In this document: positions 1 to 11,155 of the stretch, piece by piece
How the letters are laid out: every line of letters starts with the position of its first letter
Position numbering within the stretch: position 1 is the first letter of the stretch
Source of the DNA: Tieghemiomyces parasiticus
Taxonomy: Eukaryota > Kickxellomycota > Dimargaritomycetes > Dimargaritales > Dimargaritaceae
Assembly (NCBI GenBank): GCA_027575765.1
Contig: JANBPT010000265.1
Coordinates: 1 to 49,554, forward strand
Direction: 5' to 3'
Length of the DNA stretch: 49,554 nucleotides
Made by a program: the position numbers and the translations under genes
Notes under the pieces: model-generated
The model's input: the letters and a program-made list of their open reading frames with translations, nothing else
Database searches by the model: none
What the model was told of the DNA's origin: nothing

Positions 1-1532
1 CCTACGTAAAATGAACGCGCCTCGAATACAGCCCTCCCCATAGTTACCCACACATACACTGTAAACCCCCCCCCCCCCTCCCTCCCTTCACTACGAACCG
101 CGTAGCAATATGTTTCAAACGCGTGTGGGTGTGTGGGTGAAGATCGTCAAGGCAGCGTCCTCTCACATTGTTGGCTTAAATTCTCCCTTGGACACGTCTC
201 TTCCCCGATTCTGTAGTACGTTGGCTTCCATACTTCGCGTGGTAACGTTTCGCCGGGTTTCAGGGGTGAAATAAAAAGGTGGGAAGAAGTATAAAATAAA
301 GTACAGGAAAGGGGGAAATGGTCTGATTATAGTCATCGACCCTGTTTCGATGTAATATGTAGGTGTTGGTAGAAGCAACAAGGGATATTCTGACGCAAGT
401 TAGTAGACTTAATACCATCGCACACTAATGGAATGGGTAGGAGGAATCAACACACACGGGGTGCGCTAACGGGTATGTAATATAATAGGCTTGCGGGTAC
501 AAATACACAACCTAACACCCGAATTGCGTTCGTAACTGTCAGGTCGATTATTGGTGGTCATAAGGTATGTATCAAATATGAAAGAAAGAGAGAGAGAGAA
601 GGTTGGAAAAATCGGTGAGCTGATACCTACGAGGTGAGAATTGACCCAATGTCCATGGCTGCTCCTGGCCGTCGCTGCGTTTAAGGGACTGACCGATGCG
701 GGATGGCGGTGGCTTGACCTAAAGTAGGGGTAGGAGAGTCCCAGACCTGAGACATCGCCGCCGTTATGGCGCGCGGTATTGGTGGGAGAGTAGGGAGGGT
801 GTAAAAATCGAAAATAATAATAATATCAAGTTGGTGACTTACAAGTAGGATGAGCATAGGGAGATTGTGGGCCAGCCTTTAGGCCCAGTTAAACCTCATA
901 AAGTTTTCCCCTCCTCCTCTCCAGACGACCTAGCTTCACACACGAAAAGTACAGCATTTTTTTACGTGACGTTAAATAAACTGACTCCTCCCCCGCATTA
1001 TCATCACTCCATCTCTCCCAAAGTCATAGTGCCTGTCCTCGCCGCTACCGCCACGGTGACTTCCCTACTGGACTCATCCCGAATATGTAAGGCCGATGAT
1101 GCTTTGCGCTGTTTCAATGATCAGGCTTGTGATGGCGTCAAGGGGAAGGGAGGCGAACCGATCGGCTGTACCGTGGTATTGTTCTCATGGGGTGGGGGGG
1201 GGGTTGTATATTTTTTGACATTCCTTGGCATACTATGGCTTGACAGTAGGATCGGGCATGAGTTAATAGGCAAGAAGGATGGGAGACTGAGAGACAGTGT
1301 CGGTTAGCGACAACGGAATAGGTAAATTTTGAAGGACACATCATAATTCTCCATGGGAGTCAGGAAAACGGGCATTCGGGTGGTGGTGGTGGCGGCGGCA
1401 AAAATTAGCGTTTTATCATTAATACAAAGACCCGGACCTCACCCCTCCCCTCAGCGTCGGCCACACAGCCCGGTAAAAGTAGGGAGGAAAAGGGGTTAAC
1501 CTTAATAAAATACTGCATAAGGGTGATTCTCT
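1..1532. other. Intergenic, no gene recognised
   Basis: I see no convincing coding region here. The longest open frames lack an ATG start, or any family motif, and are dominated by low complexity. The stretch holds a 13-base C run (66-78), a short GA repeat near 588-599 and a G run near 1190-1203. It lies downstream of the leftward-reading MRE11, so the right end probably contains that gene's 3' UTR. Confidence 0.5.
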
Positions 1533-4214
1533 TTACCTGAACCGAGGTAGCCGTCGACCACCTGGGGACAGTTCGTCCGCCAACTTCGAAGGTGAGTCGG
1601 AAGTAGGCGCAACGTCGTCATTCTCATCGTCCGAAGATAGCAGGACCACGACGGTCTTGGCCGTAGCGGTAGTAGAAGTAGCCGCCTTGGACTTGGACTT
1701 TGCTGCAGGCCTACGTTTGGTCACTGGCGCCTTAGCAATGATAGTGGTAGCTATCCGCTTTGTTCGACCACGGATACTCCCGAGATCCCCCTTAGCCGCG
1801 TCGGAAGCTTCTCGGACAGACCGGTCCGGTGGCGCCAAACCCGTGGATGTGTCAAGGTTGCTAGGGTCGTAATCGTCTTCATCCATCCCGTCGCTATCTT
1901 CAAGTTTGACCTTGACTTTGGCCGATCGACTGAGGGCGGCACGTCGCGGTGGTGGTGGTGGTGGTGATACAGATGATGGGCTGGCATCGGGTGGTGAAAC
2001 CGCTTCAGCCTGGCGTTTCCGGGACTTCCGGGCGGGAGCGGTTCGAGGCGGTGACGACACATACTCGTCGTCCTTGGGTTCGACCTTGGTTCGGGGGTCT
2101 GCCTTAGGCACGTCCATTGTGACCGCCGACCCACCACTGCCGAACGAGTAGGGATCAAATCGGTAACTATCCATCCCCGTCACTTTCATCCCACTCGCCT
2201 CCGCCTCTATCGCCTCCCCCTTGTGATCCCCACCGTCACCCTGTCCGCCAAACTCCAACGGCTGGTACTGTCGATTCTTTTCCGCCTTAACAATCCCGAG
2301 CTCCCGCTTCAGCTGCAGATCGTCGACAATGGTCGTCTGGCGCTTAAGGTGCTCGCGACTCTCACCGATCGACTTTTCCACCATACTTAAAATGGCGTGG
2401 GGCTCTTCCTTATCCACAAACAACCTCACCGCTTCGTTGAGTTCCTTATCGACAAAGACTTCGAGGCTATCACCGTCCAGAAACTCGTCAATCAGGTCTT
2501 CGACGCATACCGCATCGGCATCCGGGGCACCCCCGGACGGTAAGGAGTGCCGCTCGGTCCCCCCTCCTGCCACCCCCGTTCCGTCCTCCGTCGTCATTTT
2601 CAATGGTTTGGCCGTGGACACGGTCGCAGCCGACGGGGGACGTAACCGGAAATAGTAGACGAGGTCGCGAGGGTTAGCCACGCGACCCGTAAATGCCATA
2701 CCAAACCGTTGGGGATTGAATGCCGTGTACCCGCCACTATAATTGACACGCAGGCGGATCAAAGGTAGTCGCATGGCTTCGAGCTCAGTGGGAAGCTCCA
2801 ATTCAGCCTCTTCCTGCTCCGTTACTCCGCCGAGGGCCTCCCGCCACTGGGCTTGGGCCCGGTCGATCATCTCGTTCACCTTGGTCTCCAGAAATGCCAT
2901 CGTGGCCTTCTCATCGAACGGCTGGAGGCCCGGTACGTCACGGAGGGCCACGTCCTCCATGATGAAGGGCCGGACGTACCGGAGCCGCACTTTGCTAATA
3001 TCGTACTGGTGCGGGCCTTGAATGGTGAGGAGGGCCACGTGTTTGACTCGGGCCTCGCCCTCACACAAGGACGTGGCCACCGAGGATCCCGGCTGAGTGA
3101 TGGCGAACCCGCGGGCCGAGTTGGGTTCCGGATCGATCCGGCATTCGTGTTCGTGGCCCCACATCACCAGGTGAAACCGCGGGTCCAGGAACTCTTCGGG
3201 TATATAACAGGTCGGGCCATGCTGGACGCGGTTCTGGTGTAGCACCATCAGGTTGAACCACGGGTCTTCAGGGTAGCCGGCCGCCGCGGCAAGTGGTGAT
3301 GGTGATGGAGGGGCAACGGTCCGGACCTTCTGGGAGGTAAACGTCCGGTGCAACCGTTCATCACGGATGTTACCCAAACCGTACAGAGCCAGGTGGGTAG
3401 TGCCCTTTTGGAGCAAAAGCGGAACTAGATCGACCTGGTCGACGCGGGGGGCCTTACCAAAATAATTGATCAGACCCGTCACGGATAGAAGGTCGATGGC
3501 CGAGAGGTTGCCGTCGCCCGTGGGATCGTCGTGGTTTCCGTGAATCGTGAAGACCGGGATGGCCACATTGAGGTTGGGGTCTTGGTAGTTGACCGACCCG
3601 AAACTATTTTCAAGGAGTCGGGTTGCGTCGCTGCGGAACTGGATCGCGCACGGCCGGTCGCCTAGGCAATACTCCCGGAGGAGGCGCATGGTGGTATGGA
3701 GTGTCTTTCGTGAGGGGCGGTTATCGTGGAAGAGGTCGCCTCCTAGGAGTATCATGTCGACCTGGTATATAGTTTGAACAAAAAAAAAGAAACATTGGAC
3801 GATGGGTAATCGAACAAAAAGGATGTGTTAGACCGGGCAGAGAGAGAGAGAGGAGGGGAGTTAGAGCGGCCAGCCAGGTGCCAATAGAAGCGGTTTTAGG
3901 TGACGATAAAAAGCACACACGACGCTTATGGAAGCACTCTTCTCTTCCTCAACATAACCATCTTCCCGGTAGACCATGGCAGAGCAAGGTGGAATATCCA
4001 ACCAGGCCAGAGGGATGGGGGGGGGTCAAACATTCTATCCAGGGTCTCTTACCTCCTGGTCTCGGGCAACACGTAGAATCTCTTCGAAGGCCAAAAAGGA
4101 GTCGTCGCCGCGAATCGGGTCTTTCTCCATATAGCCCAGGTGGTTATCGGTGGCCAGGAGGATGCGGAACGCATTACGGTGGTCCTGGGAATCAGCGACC
4201 ACGCCCTGGTTCAT
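1533..4214 (-). CDS. MRE11: Mre11, DNA double-strand-break repair nuclease
   Basis: Nuclease subunit of the MRE11-RAD50-NBS1/Xrs2 complex, acting in the nucleus on DNA ends, in meiotic recombination and at telomeres. Two exons: 4053-4214 (54 codons) and 1533-3761, split by a 291-nt GT-AG intron (donor GTAAGAG, CTAAC branch site at 3827-3831, acceptor CCAG). The product is about 796 residues. All five phosphoesterase motifs are visible: DNHLGY (D23, H25), GGDLFHDN (about 61-68), GNHDD (N130, H131), LHQNR (H229) and GHEHE (H257, H259). The Mre11 DNA-binding region follows. The last 200 or so residues are disordered, Ser/Pro/Lys-rich, with basic clusters and an SSDDEND acidic patch. The first exon is required: without it the protein starts after motif I. 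The start ATG at 4214 gives 20 residues before the conserved core. The stop lies inside a donor-like AG/GTAAAG context. Confidence 0.96.
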
Positions 4215-4238
4215 CGTGGTCGAGCTACAGGGGTTATC

Positions 4239-4264
4239 TGTGTGTGTGTATGTGTGTGTGTGTG
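4239..4264. repeat. TG dinucleotide microsatellite
   Basis: A short TG tract interrupted by one A, just upstream of the MRE11 start codon, therefore probably in its promoter or 5' leader. On the sense strand of MRE11 it reads as CA. Confidence 0.8.
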
Positions 4265-4766
4265 AGGGGGGAGAGAATGTTGTGGATGTAACGTGGTGGT
4301 CCTTGGCTGAATATTAAAGGGTGAATCAATGGAGATGGACTAGCGGAATGGGGAGCGGGGAGTGCATTGGTGAGCCAAGCAGTCAATTGAGCAAGAACCA
4401 CTGAAGTGCAGTCCAGGGAGGTGGCGTTCCAACTAAGCGAAGCTCCGATTTTTAGGCCAGGTTTGGCGCTGCGGTCAATTTCCCATTATTTACGTTACAC
4501 CAAACTTTAGTAGCAGCAGCGTTAGCCACCACTTTATCCCGGTAAGGTCCTTTGAAAGTGGTGGCGAGGTAGGGTGGGTGGGGTGGGGGGGGGCGCTCGA
4601 CAGTCTTAACTTTTAGGGACTGGTGTTCCTCCTTAATAGCGATACGCCTTGTGTATGAGATCCACCAATAGTTTTTATTAGTGCAACGGAGACGGGATCC
4701 GATCAGTCCGTCGGCAGTCACTTGTATAATCCACCGTTATTGTGGACATACTGACCGGTGAAGAAC
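4265..4766. other. Intergenic spacer between UPF2 and MRE11
   Basis: About 500 bases between two leftward genes. It must hold the UPF2 3' end and the MRE11 promoter. A minus-strand open frame of 89 codons (4452-4721) shows no known motif and I do not call it. No RNA gene is seen. Confidence 0.5.
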
Positions 4767-7700
4767 TTACCCTTTCCGACGACCACGCAAGTCCCGACGG
4801 TAGGTTAAATTGATCCCGCGCTCGGCCATTTCCTGCTGAAGCGCACGGGATTGATGGTCGTACTCCTGGCTCTCATAATTTAGCACCAGCTCCTTTAGAT
4901 GCTGCTTCTCCCGACGGTCAGCCTCCTGCTTAACGACCGTATTAGCCACGAACGGCAAGGAAGCCGGGACGTCCATTTGACGAGCCTGGGGTTTACTCCC
5001 ACGTTTGGTGAGGAGAGTATACGCCACGACATTACGATCACCACCACCACCCCCAGTTGGGACCGCAGGGTTCGGGCCGTGGAAGGATGCGGAGGCGGTC
5101 TCGTCCAGCACGATGGCGCGGTCGCGTAGAGAAAGTGGGATGTCTACGTCGACGGTCGTGGGGCCCCCGGACCGACGGGGTTCCTGCTGCTTACGTGCCG
5201 TTTCCATGCTTTCGGCCACCATGCGTCGAAGTTCCTCGTTAAACTCGGCGTCGGCCGCCGCCTGCCGGGCCGTTTCCTCGTCGCGTTGTTGCCGGAGCCA
5301 GGCCAGTTGGCGTTCCTCTTCGGCACGCTGGCGTTCGTAAGTAGCATCGTCCACCTCATCGTCGTCGTCTTCATTCTCGTCATCATCGTCATCATCATCA
5401 TCATCATCGTCGTCGTCTTCATCATCTTCATCCGCTTCACTCAGGTCGGCCGCAACCTGGTCTGACTCCACAGCTGCGGGCGCCGCTTCATCCTCGTCGT
5501 CGCTGCCAGTCTGAGAACCCGAAACATCGCAATCCGCCTCAGTGGTGACCACCGGGTGGGCGGCGCCCGGAGCGGTCGTCACGCCCTGCAAAGCGTGAGG
5601 TACAGTGGAATTATCAGCGGGTAGTGTCGTTTTCTCTTTCGTCGGGCCAGATGTGGACGTCAGTCCCATTGCCTTCCTCACCTTGCGAACCTCGCGGGCC
5701 ATCAGCCGATCGTAATTGAATGCCGCAGCCTCGTACGTATCGGGAAGCTTGTACTTGGGCCGCAGACGGAACACGGTATCCTCCAGGGAGAATCTAATCT
5801 CGACGGGGACCGGGACGGGCTTAGCCAACGTATACAAAATGAGGTAGGCTAAAAACAGGTCGAAACGACCGCGGCCGTTGCCGCGTTGGAGGACGGCCCC
5901 GCTCGTGTCGAGAAGGATGCAGCACAGACGGATACGGAAAAAGTCGTGTGGAAGGTCGAACGGGGAGAGCGGTCGGGTCGGGTGTGGACGGAAACGGGCC
6001 CCGGGGATCCCAGCGGCGACGGCGGCAGCGGCGGCATCGGAATTGGCCACCAGGGTCGTAGGTACGTGGCCAAAACTGAGGATGGTGTAGAGCGTGTCGA
6101 GGATAAGCCGGGCCTCCACCACACGGGCCAGGTAGAGGTCGCCAAGGTAGCGCAGTTCGGTGATGCGGCGTTGATTATGACGGAACATATTCTGTTCGAG
6201 GCCTACGCGGATCCGCTCCAGAAGGTCATCGACGACGGCGGTTCCCAATCCCGGGTGGTAACGAGGAGCCAGGTCGGCGAGCAGTTTGGCTACCACCTCG
6301 ACATTGGCGAATGGCACGCGGTCAATCTTGGTAAAAACGTGGTAGACGGCACCGAGCGTAGTCGGATCGTCCCAGTCGAGACGACGCAGCTGGCGGGCGG
6401 TAAAGGCGACGGTCTGTGAGGTGAGCCGGGCATGGACGAGGTCACGCACATAGAGCTCTATAACCGACAATGGGCGACGGGCCGCACGACCGGCCGTCTC
6501 GGGCGGGTTACACAGGTAGTAGGCGTTATCCAGCATCAGGGTAAGTCGGGCGTCGAGCGGGAGGGCCATCCGTTTGCGACGCAGCATCTCAAGGAGCTGA
6601 ACCATGACGGCGTGAGTTTGCGGGTGACGGTAGAGGTAGCGACCACCGGGTTCGAGGATACCGCGGCAGGCCACCTCGACGGCATACTTGGAGAAATCGT
6701 GAATCAGGGTCTTGAGACAGTAGAGCGCAAGGTGCAGCGGGGCGACGCGGAATTTGGTGAGCTCGACAAGGTAGTGCACATTACGGATACGGGCCTCAAC
6801 CCACGCCACCGCCGTGTCGCTCCGCACCTTGGCGAAGGTGAGCCGCCGGAACTGGGATTGCAAGGAGGCGGAGAGGGCCTCCAAAACGTCTGGGAAGAAC
6901 GGATGGAGGGTGGCCGCCAGCCGGGCGTAGTAGGGTAGGATCTCGGCCCGGTCTCGCGGGATGGTCTGCAACTTCTCGACCAGCTTTCGGCGCGCCGTTT
7001 TGCTATTGATGAAACAGAATTCGACCGCAGCCTGGTCAATCAGCTCGCGGTTGTTGCGGAGTTGCAGATCAGCCAGAAAGTCGCGCAGACGGTGGGCCGT
7101 TGGACCGTTGGCGGCGGCGGCCGCAGCAGCAGCGGTAGTGGCAGTGGTAACCGCGGCAGTGGTACTCGTGGCCCCCTCGTCATCATGCGATGTGGGTGGG
7201 TCCGCGGGGGTAGGGGCGGCCAGATTGGGATCGTCAGTGGCGGCAACGTGGCCCGTTTGATTCCCAGGTTGAGCCAGGGCCACCGTGGGAGATGAAGCCG
7301 AATGGGGACAACGGGAGGCGTCCGGCCGGGTGGATTTGTGGTCCTGGCCCTCTGATGGGGCTAGCCGAGGTCCTGCGTCGGGCTGACCAGTCTCACGGCC
7401 CGTGGGCTGGAGGCTAAAGCGGCTTAATTCGGCCTCGAGGGCGACCAGTTCCTGCTCCTCGTCGACGGGGCGCAGTAGGACCTCATCAAGTTCTCCTAAC
7501 CGTTCCATGGTGATGGGATCGACATCGGGTGCCATGTGGCCCCTCTCCTCGGAGTCTGACCCGGTCGTGGCGGCCATTGTGGTAATCGATTCGGCCGGTC
7601 CCTCGGTTCCGTTGGTACCTTTACCCCCGGGCTTGTCAGCGGCAGAAGTTGACCCGGTATCCCTAGTTTCGGCGCTGGTGGTGGTAATTGGGCCGGACTT

Positions 7701-8981
7701 TGCCTTAAGAAACACACCTGGGACCATGGCGCGCAGATCAATTACCTTTTCATAGAAATCACGCGTGTCCTCGTCTTCCCAGACGCAGTTCGGACCGACG
7801 CCATCCGCGCGGACCGATCCGCCAGTAGTGCTCAATGTGATGTCCACGTCGTCTCTGGGATCGTCGGCAGGTGGGTCGGGAACCGCGAGGTGGAGGGCCT
7901 CGGCTAGCCCGCTAATTAATTCCTGCAGCTTGTCACGGCTGCGGAGCAGGCGGGCATAGTAGGCTTCCTCCTCCTCGGTAAGGGTGCCGCGGTTGAGCAG
8001 GCGGGTGGCGTTCTTCCGGTCAAGTTGGCGGACGCTCTTGTAGTGCTTAGCCAGACTGGCGGTGAGAGACTCGTAGTAGGCGGTGAGGGTCTGGCGGACG
8101 GCAGCGCGCTGGCGGGACAGTAGTGTGGCGAACTGGGCCTGGGGATCGTCAGTGGCCCGCGGAGTGGGGAATGCCGAGTCGGGATCGGCCTGCAGGTGGG
8201 CTGCGAGGGCCTTAGCGAAACCGAGGGCCAGGCTGGTATTGAGGTGGGTGGAGCGGTCAGCGTCGAAGAGGTCGTGCACGACGCGGGGCATGACTCCGCC
8301 GTGGGTGGTGGTAGCGTCCCAGGCAGCCGAGGTGGCCGCGGCGGTGACGGAGAGTCCTGCGACCTGGCCCATGAGACTTTCCTCGAGCCGGGCGGCCGCG
8401 GCAGAGGAGGCCAGGATGGGCAATCGAGCCTCGAGGCCATAGAAGAGGCCCACCAGCCATAGCTCACCGCACAGCCGGAGCAGGGTCCGCTGGCGGATCA
8501 ACCGGGTCGCTTCGCTACGTTCGCGCTGCTCGGTAGTCAGCGATTGTAGCTGGGCGCGCGTGGGAGGGGCCAGGGCGGTGACCAGTCCGCCTACCAGTTG
8601 CGGCGTAAAGGTATCTGGGAACCGGGCGTGGAGCTGAAGAATTACGTCGACGGCGGCGTTCAAGTCGGTGCGGGAGTGGCATTTGAGGACGCCACCCTCG
8701 AGGATAGCGGCCACGATCTCGCTGACATACTTTTCCAACTTGAGGGTGGCAATGTCTCGGGACAGCGCGTCCAAGGCATCGGCACCAAGGGACGACTTGC
8801 ATTTTTTGACGAAGCCCGTGTTCTTTTTGATGTTGGGGTCCAGGTCGGCTGATGAGGGTTTAGATCCGTGCCAAGCCGCCAACGTGCGAGCACGCAGCTC
8901 CTCATAGTACTGCGAGGTGGCCGATATGGCGCCTGGGGCACTGAAGTTGGAATTGGCCTCGCCGAGGGGGCTCGACGCCAT
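4767..8981 (-). CDS. UPF2: Upf2/Nmd2, nonsense-mediated mRNA decay scaffold
   Basis: Scaffold of the cytoplasmic surveillance complex that bridges UPF3 at exon junctions to the UPF1 helicase. A single uninterrupted exon of about 1,404 residues. MIF4G-1 starts with the family pattern around KKNTGFVKK (about residue 52) and KYVSEIVAAI (about 84). MIF4G-2 lies at about 630-810 and MIF4G-3 at about 830-1060. Next comes a very acidic Asp/Glu tract (about 1180-1215, encoded by a CAT/CGT-type trinucleotide repeat at 5380-5430). The UPF1-binding segment near 1320 has YTLLTKRGSK, and the protein ends in a basic RGRRKG tail, comparable with the basic end of animal UPF2. The frame stays open to an ATG at 9182, but those 67 extra residues look like translated leader. 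I prefer the ATG at 8981 (MASSPLGE). The stop codon overlaps a perfect donor-like GGGTAAGT. Confidence 0.95.
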   Translation of the reverse strand: MASSPLGEANSNFSAPGAISATSQYYEELRARTLAAWHGSKPSSADLDPNIKKNTGFVKKCKSSLGADALDALSRDIATLKLEKYVSEIVAAILEGGVLKCHSRTDLNAAVDVILQLHARFPDTFTPQLVGGLVTALAPPTRAQLQSLTTEQRERSEATRLIRQRTLLRLCGELWLVGLFYGLEARLPILASSAAAARLEESLMGQVAGLSVTAAATSAAWDATTTHGGVMPRVVHDLFDADRSTHLNTSLALGFAKALAAHLQADPDSAFPTPRATDDPQAQFATLLSRQRAAVRQTLTAYYESLTASLAKHYKSVRQLDRKNATRLLNRGTLTEEEEAYYARLLRSRDKLQELISGLAEALHLAVPDPPADDPRDDVDITLSTTGGSVRADGVGPNCVWEDEDTRDFYEKVIDLRAMVPGVFLKAKSGPITTTSAETRDTGSTSAADKPGGKGTNGTEGPAESITTMAATTGSDSEERGHMAPDVDPITMERLGELDEVLLRPVDEEQELVALEAELSRFSLQPTGRETGQPDAGPRLAPSEGQDHKSTRPDASRCPHSASSPTVALAQPGNQTGHVAATDDPNLAAPTPADPPTSHDDEGATSTTAAVTTATTAAAAAAAANGPTAHRLRDFLADLQLRNNRELIDQAAVEFCFINSKTARRKLVEKLQTIPRDRAEILPYYARLAATLHPFFPDVLEALSASLQSQFRRLTFAKVRSDTAVAWVEARIRNVHYLVELTKFRVAPLHLALYCLKTLIHDFSKYAVEVACRGILEPGGRYLYRHPQTHAVMVQLLEMLRRKRMALPLDARLTLMLDNAYYLCNPPETAGRAARRPLSVIELYVRDLVHARLTSQTVAFTARQLRRLDWDDPTTLGAVYHVFTKIDRVPFANVEVVAKLLADLAPRYHPGLGTAVVDDLLERIRVGLEQNMFRHNQRRITELRYLGDLYLARVVEARLILDTLYTILSFGHVPTTLVANSDAAAAAVAAGIPGARFRPHPTRPLSPFDLPHDFFRIRLCCILLDTSGAVLQRGNGRGRFDLFLAYLILYTLAKPVPVPVEIRFSLEDTVFRLRPKYKLPDTYEAAAFNYDRLMAREVRKVRKAMGLTSTSGPTKEKTTLPADNSTVPHALQGVTTAPGAAHPVVTTEADCDVSGSQTGSDDEDEAAPAAVESDQVAADLSEADEDDEDDDDDDDDDDDDDENEDDDDEVDDATYERQRAEEERQLAWLRQQRDEETARQAAADAEFNEELRRMVAESMETARKQQEPRRSGGPTTVDVDIPLSLRDRAIVLDETASASFHGPNPAVPTGGGGGDRNVVAYTLLTKRGSKPQARQMDVPASLPFVANTVVKQEADRREKQHLKELVLNYESQEYDHQSRALQQEMAERGINLTYRRDLRGRRKG

Positions 8982-9182
8982 AGGGGCGAGCAGTTGGGAC
9001 TGGGCTGGGGAATGGGAAGATTTAAATGGCGAGACGTGAGGAGGGGACTGCGTAGGAATGAGGGTGCCGAGCCCGTGAGTAACTGGGAAGGGTTGCAATG
9101 AGCGGTCCAGGTGATGAGGGAATGGCGATAGAGAGTATGGGAGACCACTTTGAATGTGGTGAAAGCTCCAAGCGAAGTACAA

Positions 9183-11148
9183 GTATTCTATTTTTAAAAG
9201 GTGGCGAGACTGGCTGTGGGTCAGGTGATATTCAACTCAAGCGAATTAGTTACTTGGGACTGAAATTGAATGTCTTCCAAGTAGGCTTCAATAATGGAGA
9301 TTAGTGGTGTCGTGGGGCCGGGAAACCGTTTGATAAGGCCCATCCCCCGAAAATAGGCCACAGTGCTAGCAGCGCGGCTTGCGTTTCTACCTCTCTACCG
9401 CGTTTACCATTAGAGCTCCAGCCCGCACTCTGTCCACCTTGATTGAGCGCGGTGTGTGAGGCATCGCTGTGTATATTCTTAAAATCGGAAAATGCAGTAG
9501 GTTCAATTAGAAGGTGTAGTTAGACCAGGCCTTGCTATCCTTTCCCACCGTGTGGTGAGTCGATGACTAGGACGTTCCCGTACGAGTCGTAGGTTTCTTC
9601 AAGGGCAATCCCTGGCTCTATTGCCGATAAGACCATCGACTGGGACTGTATTAGAGATAGTACCTCTGTCTATAGATAAGTAGCTGACCTGGGCCTACCA
9701 CAGTTCCCCTAGTATACGTCCCGGTCCAGCACTTGGCTACGGGGACACATATTTTCATCAATTGCAAGTTGTTTCTTTTTTTTTCAAAAAAAAAAAAGAA
9801 CTTGCTGCCGGCCACTACCGCTATCAGGTACTGTGTGCAACCGAGTTCTTCAAGGGTGCCGCTAGCACTAAGTATTACATTATAAATATTACTGTCACCA
9901 GTGACCCGGCCCGTGCCTACCGATACGCACCATACCCTCGTCCCCAGGGCATCATTGCGGGTGACCGGGGTCAATACGTGCCTAAAGCAGACACACCTAT
10001 GCCGCCTAGGAATCGCCACTTTCCGGGATTTAGCGCTGGAACTTGGGGGGGTTATTTTGCTGGATGGACCAACTGTATCGGTCGAATGGTATTAAGAAAA
10101 AGGTACCTGATTCAAAAACTTAATAATGACAAACTTACTGGAGACCTGTAATAAAGGCCAGTAGGCAGCGGGGACAGACAGACACCAGCAGGCGCTTCTC
10201 CGGTTTATTGAGTCCACGACGAGCTGCGCTGGAAAGAAGCAAGGAAAGTTCACGCATGAACTCTACAGGGGGAGCGCCTCGCAACGTTAAGCCTTTAATT
10301 GGTCATGACTTGGTTTCCTTGCAGGCTCGACCTCCGTTCATCCTAGTGTACACTGCCAAACCTTACGATGGAAGTACAAAACAAAGTGGCCTGGCCTGCG
10401 TACAGGCCTTATGATGCTTCGATCACAACGTGCTTGGTAAAGGCGCGTAGATCCAACTGTGCGACCTACCCCGCAGCTCGTAAGAGACATGGTAGCGGTG
10501 GCGTACATCGTCATCGTTTTTAAGGATTTCTATGCTAGACCCCGGACCAAACGGATCAGCCTCCCACCCTGGGCGGCGTCGATGCGGTGTGTTTTAATTG
10601 GTAGGGAACCGTGACGGGTAGTTTCAGCTTTGATGGTACCTAGAAGACGCCTAACAAGGCTCGCTACGTAGTGCTGGGCACGCAGGGGGACGGGACCTAC
10701 ATGCCGTGGGTGGACCTACGGAGCCTAGCCCGATGCAACCGCTAGCGACATCAACCGACCTCCACCACGTGTTAGCTGATAGGACCGGATTTGGAGCGGC
10801 CAACCGCAGCTGATACCTGCCAAGCCTTGGTCCACCCACGCCCTCGCTATGCCGAGGTACGGAAACGACGGGCAGGAACGGGGATAATATCCAAAGTGCA
10901 CCATCTTCAGCACCTAGCCTGCCATGATGCGCTCGGCGTAGGGTGGTGGCGATTAAGGCCCACGTACCCGCCAGTGCGTTCCAGAATGATTCCGTGGGAG
11001 CCCGGGTGGGAAGGGCTAGGCCAGGTGGGGCAGGCGAGTCCTGATTAGGGGTGATGGCTGGTAGTCAGTCCTGGCAGATCATGTCCTCGTGTGCTGCCCG
11101 TGCGAGGGCCGTTTGGGCCAGCAGCAGGTCGGGACGTCCCCCGTCGGG
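9183..11148. other. Intergenic, about 2 kb, no gene recognised
   Basis: Lies upstream of the leftward UPF2 and of the rightward C2H2 gene. Open frames at 9651-10019 (minus) and 9762-10151 (plus) have no recognisable motif, and the plus frame begins at a TTG. The only ordered element I see is the inverted repeat at 9764-9805, listed separately. No tRNA or rRNA signal was recognised. Confidence 0.45.
9764..9805. repeat. T/A-tract inverted repeat with GCAAGTT arms
   Basis: The segment starts GCAAGTT and ends AACTTGC. Between these 7-bp arms lies a 9-base T run, a single C and a 12-base A run, so almost the whole 42 bp can fold back on itself. It has no gene next to it. It could be a foldback remnant or a cruciform-prone tract; the sequence does not show which. 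Confidence 0.6.
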
Positions 11149-11155
11149 TATATAA
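11149..11155 (+). promoter_or_regulatory. TATA box, candidate promoter of the C2H2 gene
   Basis: TATATAA embedded in a near-palindromic GGG...CCC context. It sits at the left boundary of a strongly pyrimidine-rich plus strand that continues to the C2H2 start codon. Its use would give a leader of about 2.1 kb before intron removal. The assignment is inferred from position and strand. Confidence 0.4.

Noticed and set aside
950..1000. Similarity to 28468-28500 (both contain GACGTTAAAT followed by ACTCCTCC)
   Set aside because: The match is about 23 of 28 positions with no extension on either side. For two 50-kb comparisons one such match is expected by chance, so I do not call a repeat.
867..1307. 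146-codon plus-strand open frame
   Set aside because: It starts at GTG, contains long homopolymer-derived residues, has no motif, and overlaps a G-run rich segment. It looks like chance.
8982..9182. N-terminal 67-residue extension of UPF2
   Set aside because: The frame is open to an ATG at 9182 but the translation is His/Pro/Ser-rich and unlike UPF2. The second ATG at 8981 is closer to the conserved region.
9762..10151. 129-codon plus-strand open frame
   Set aside because: It begins at TTG inside the poly(T)/poly(A) foldback, shows no known motif and has no splice partner.
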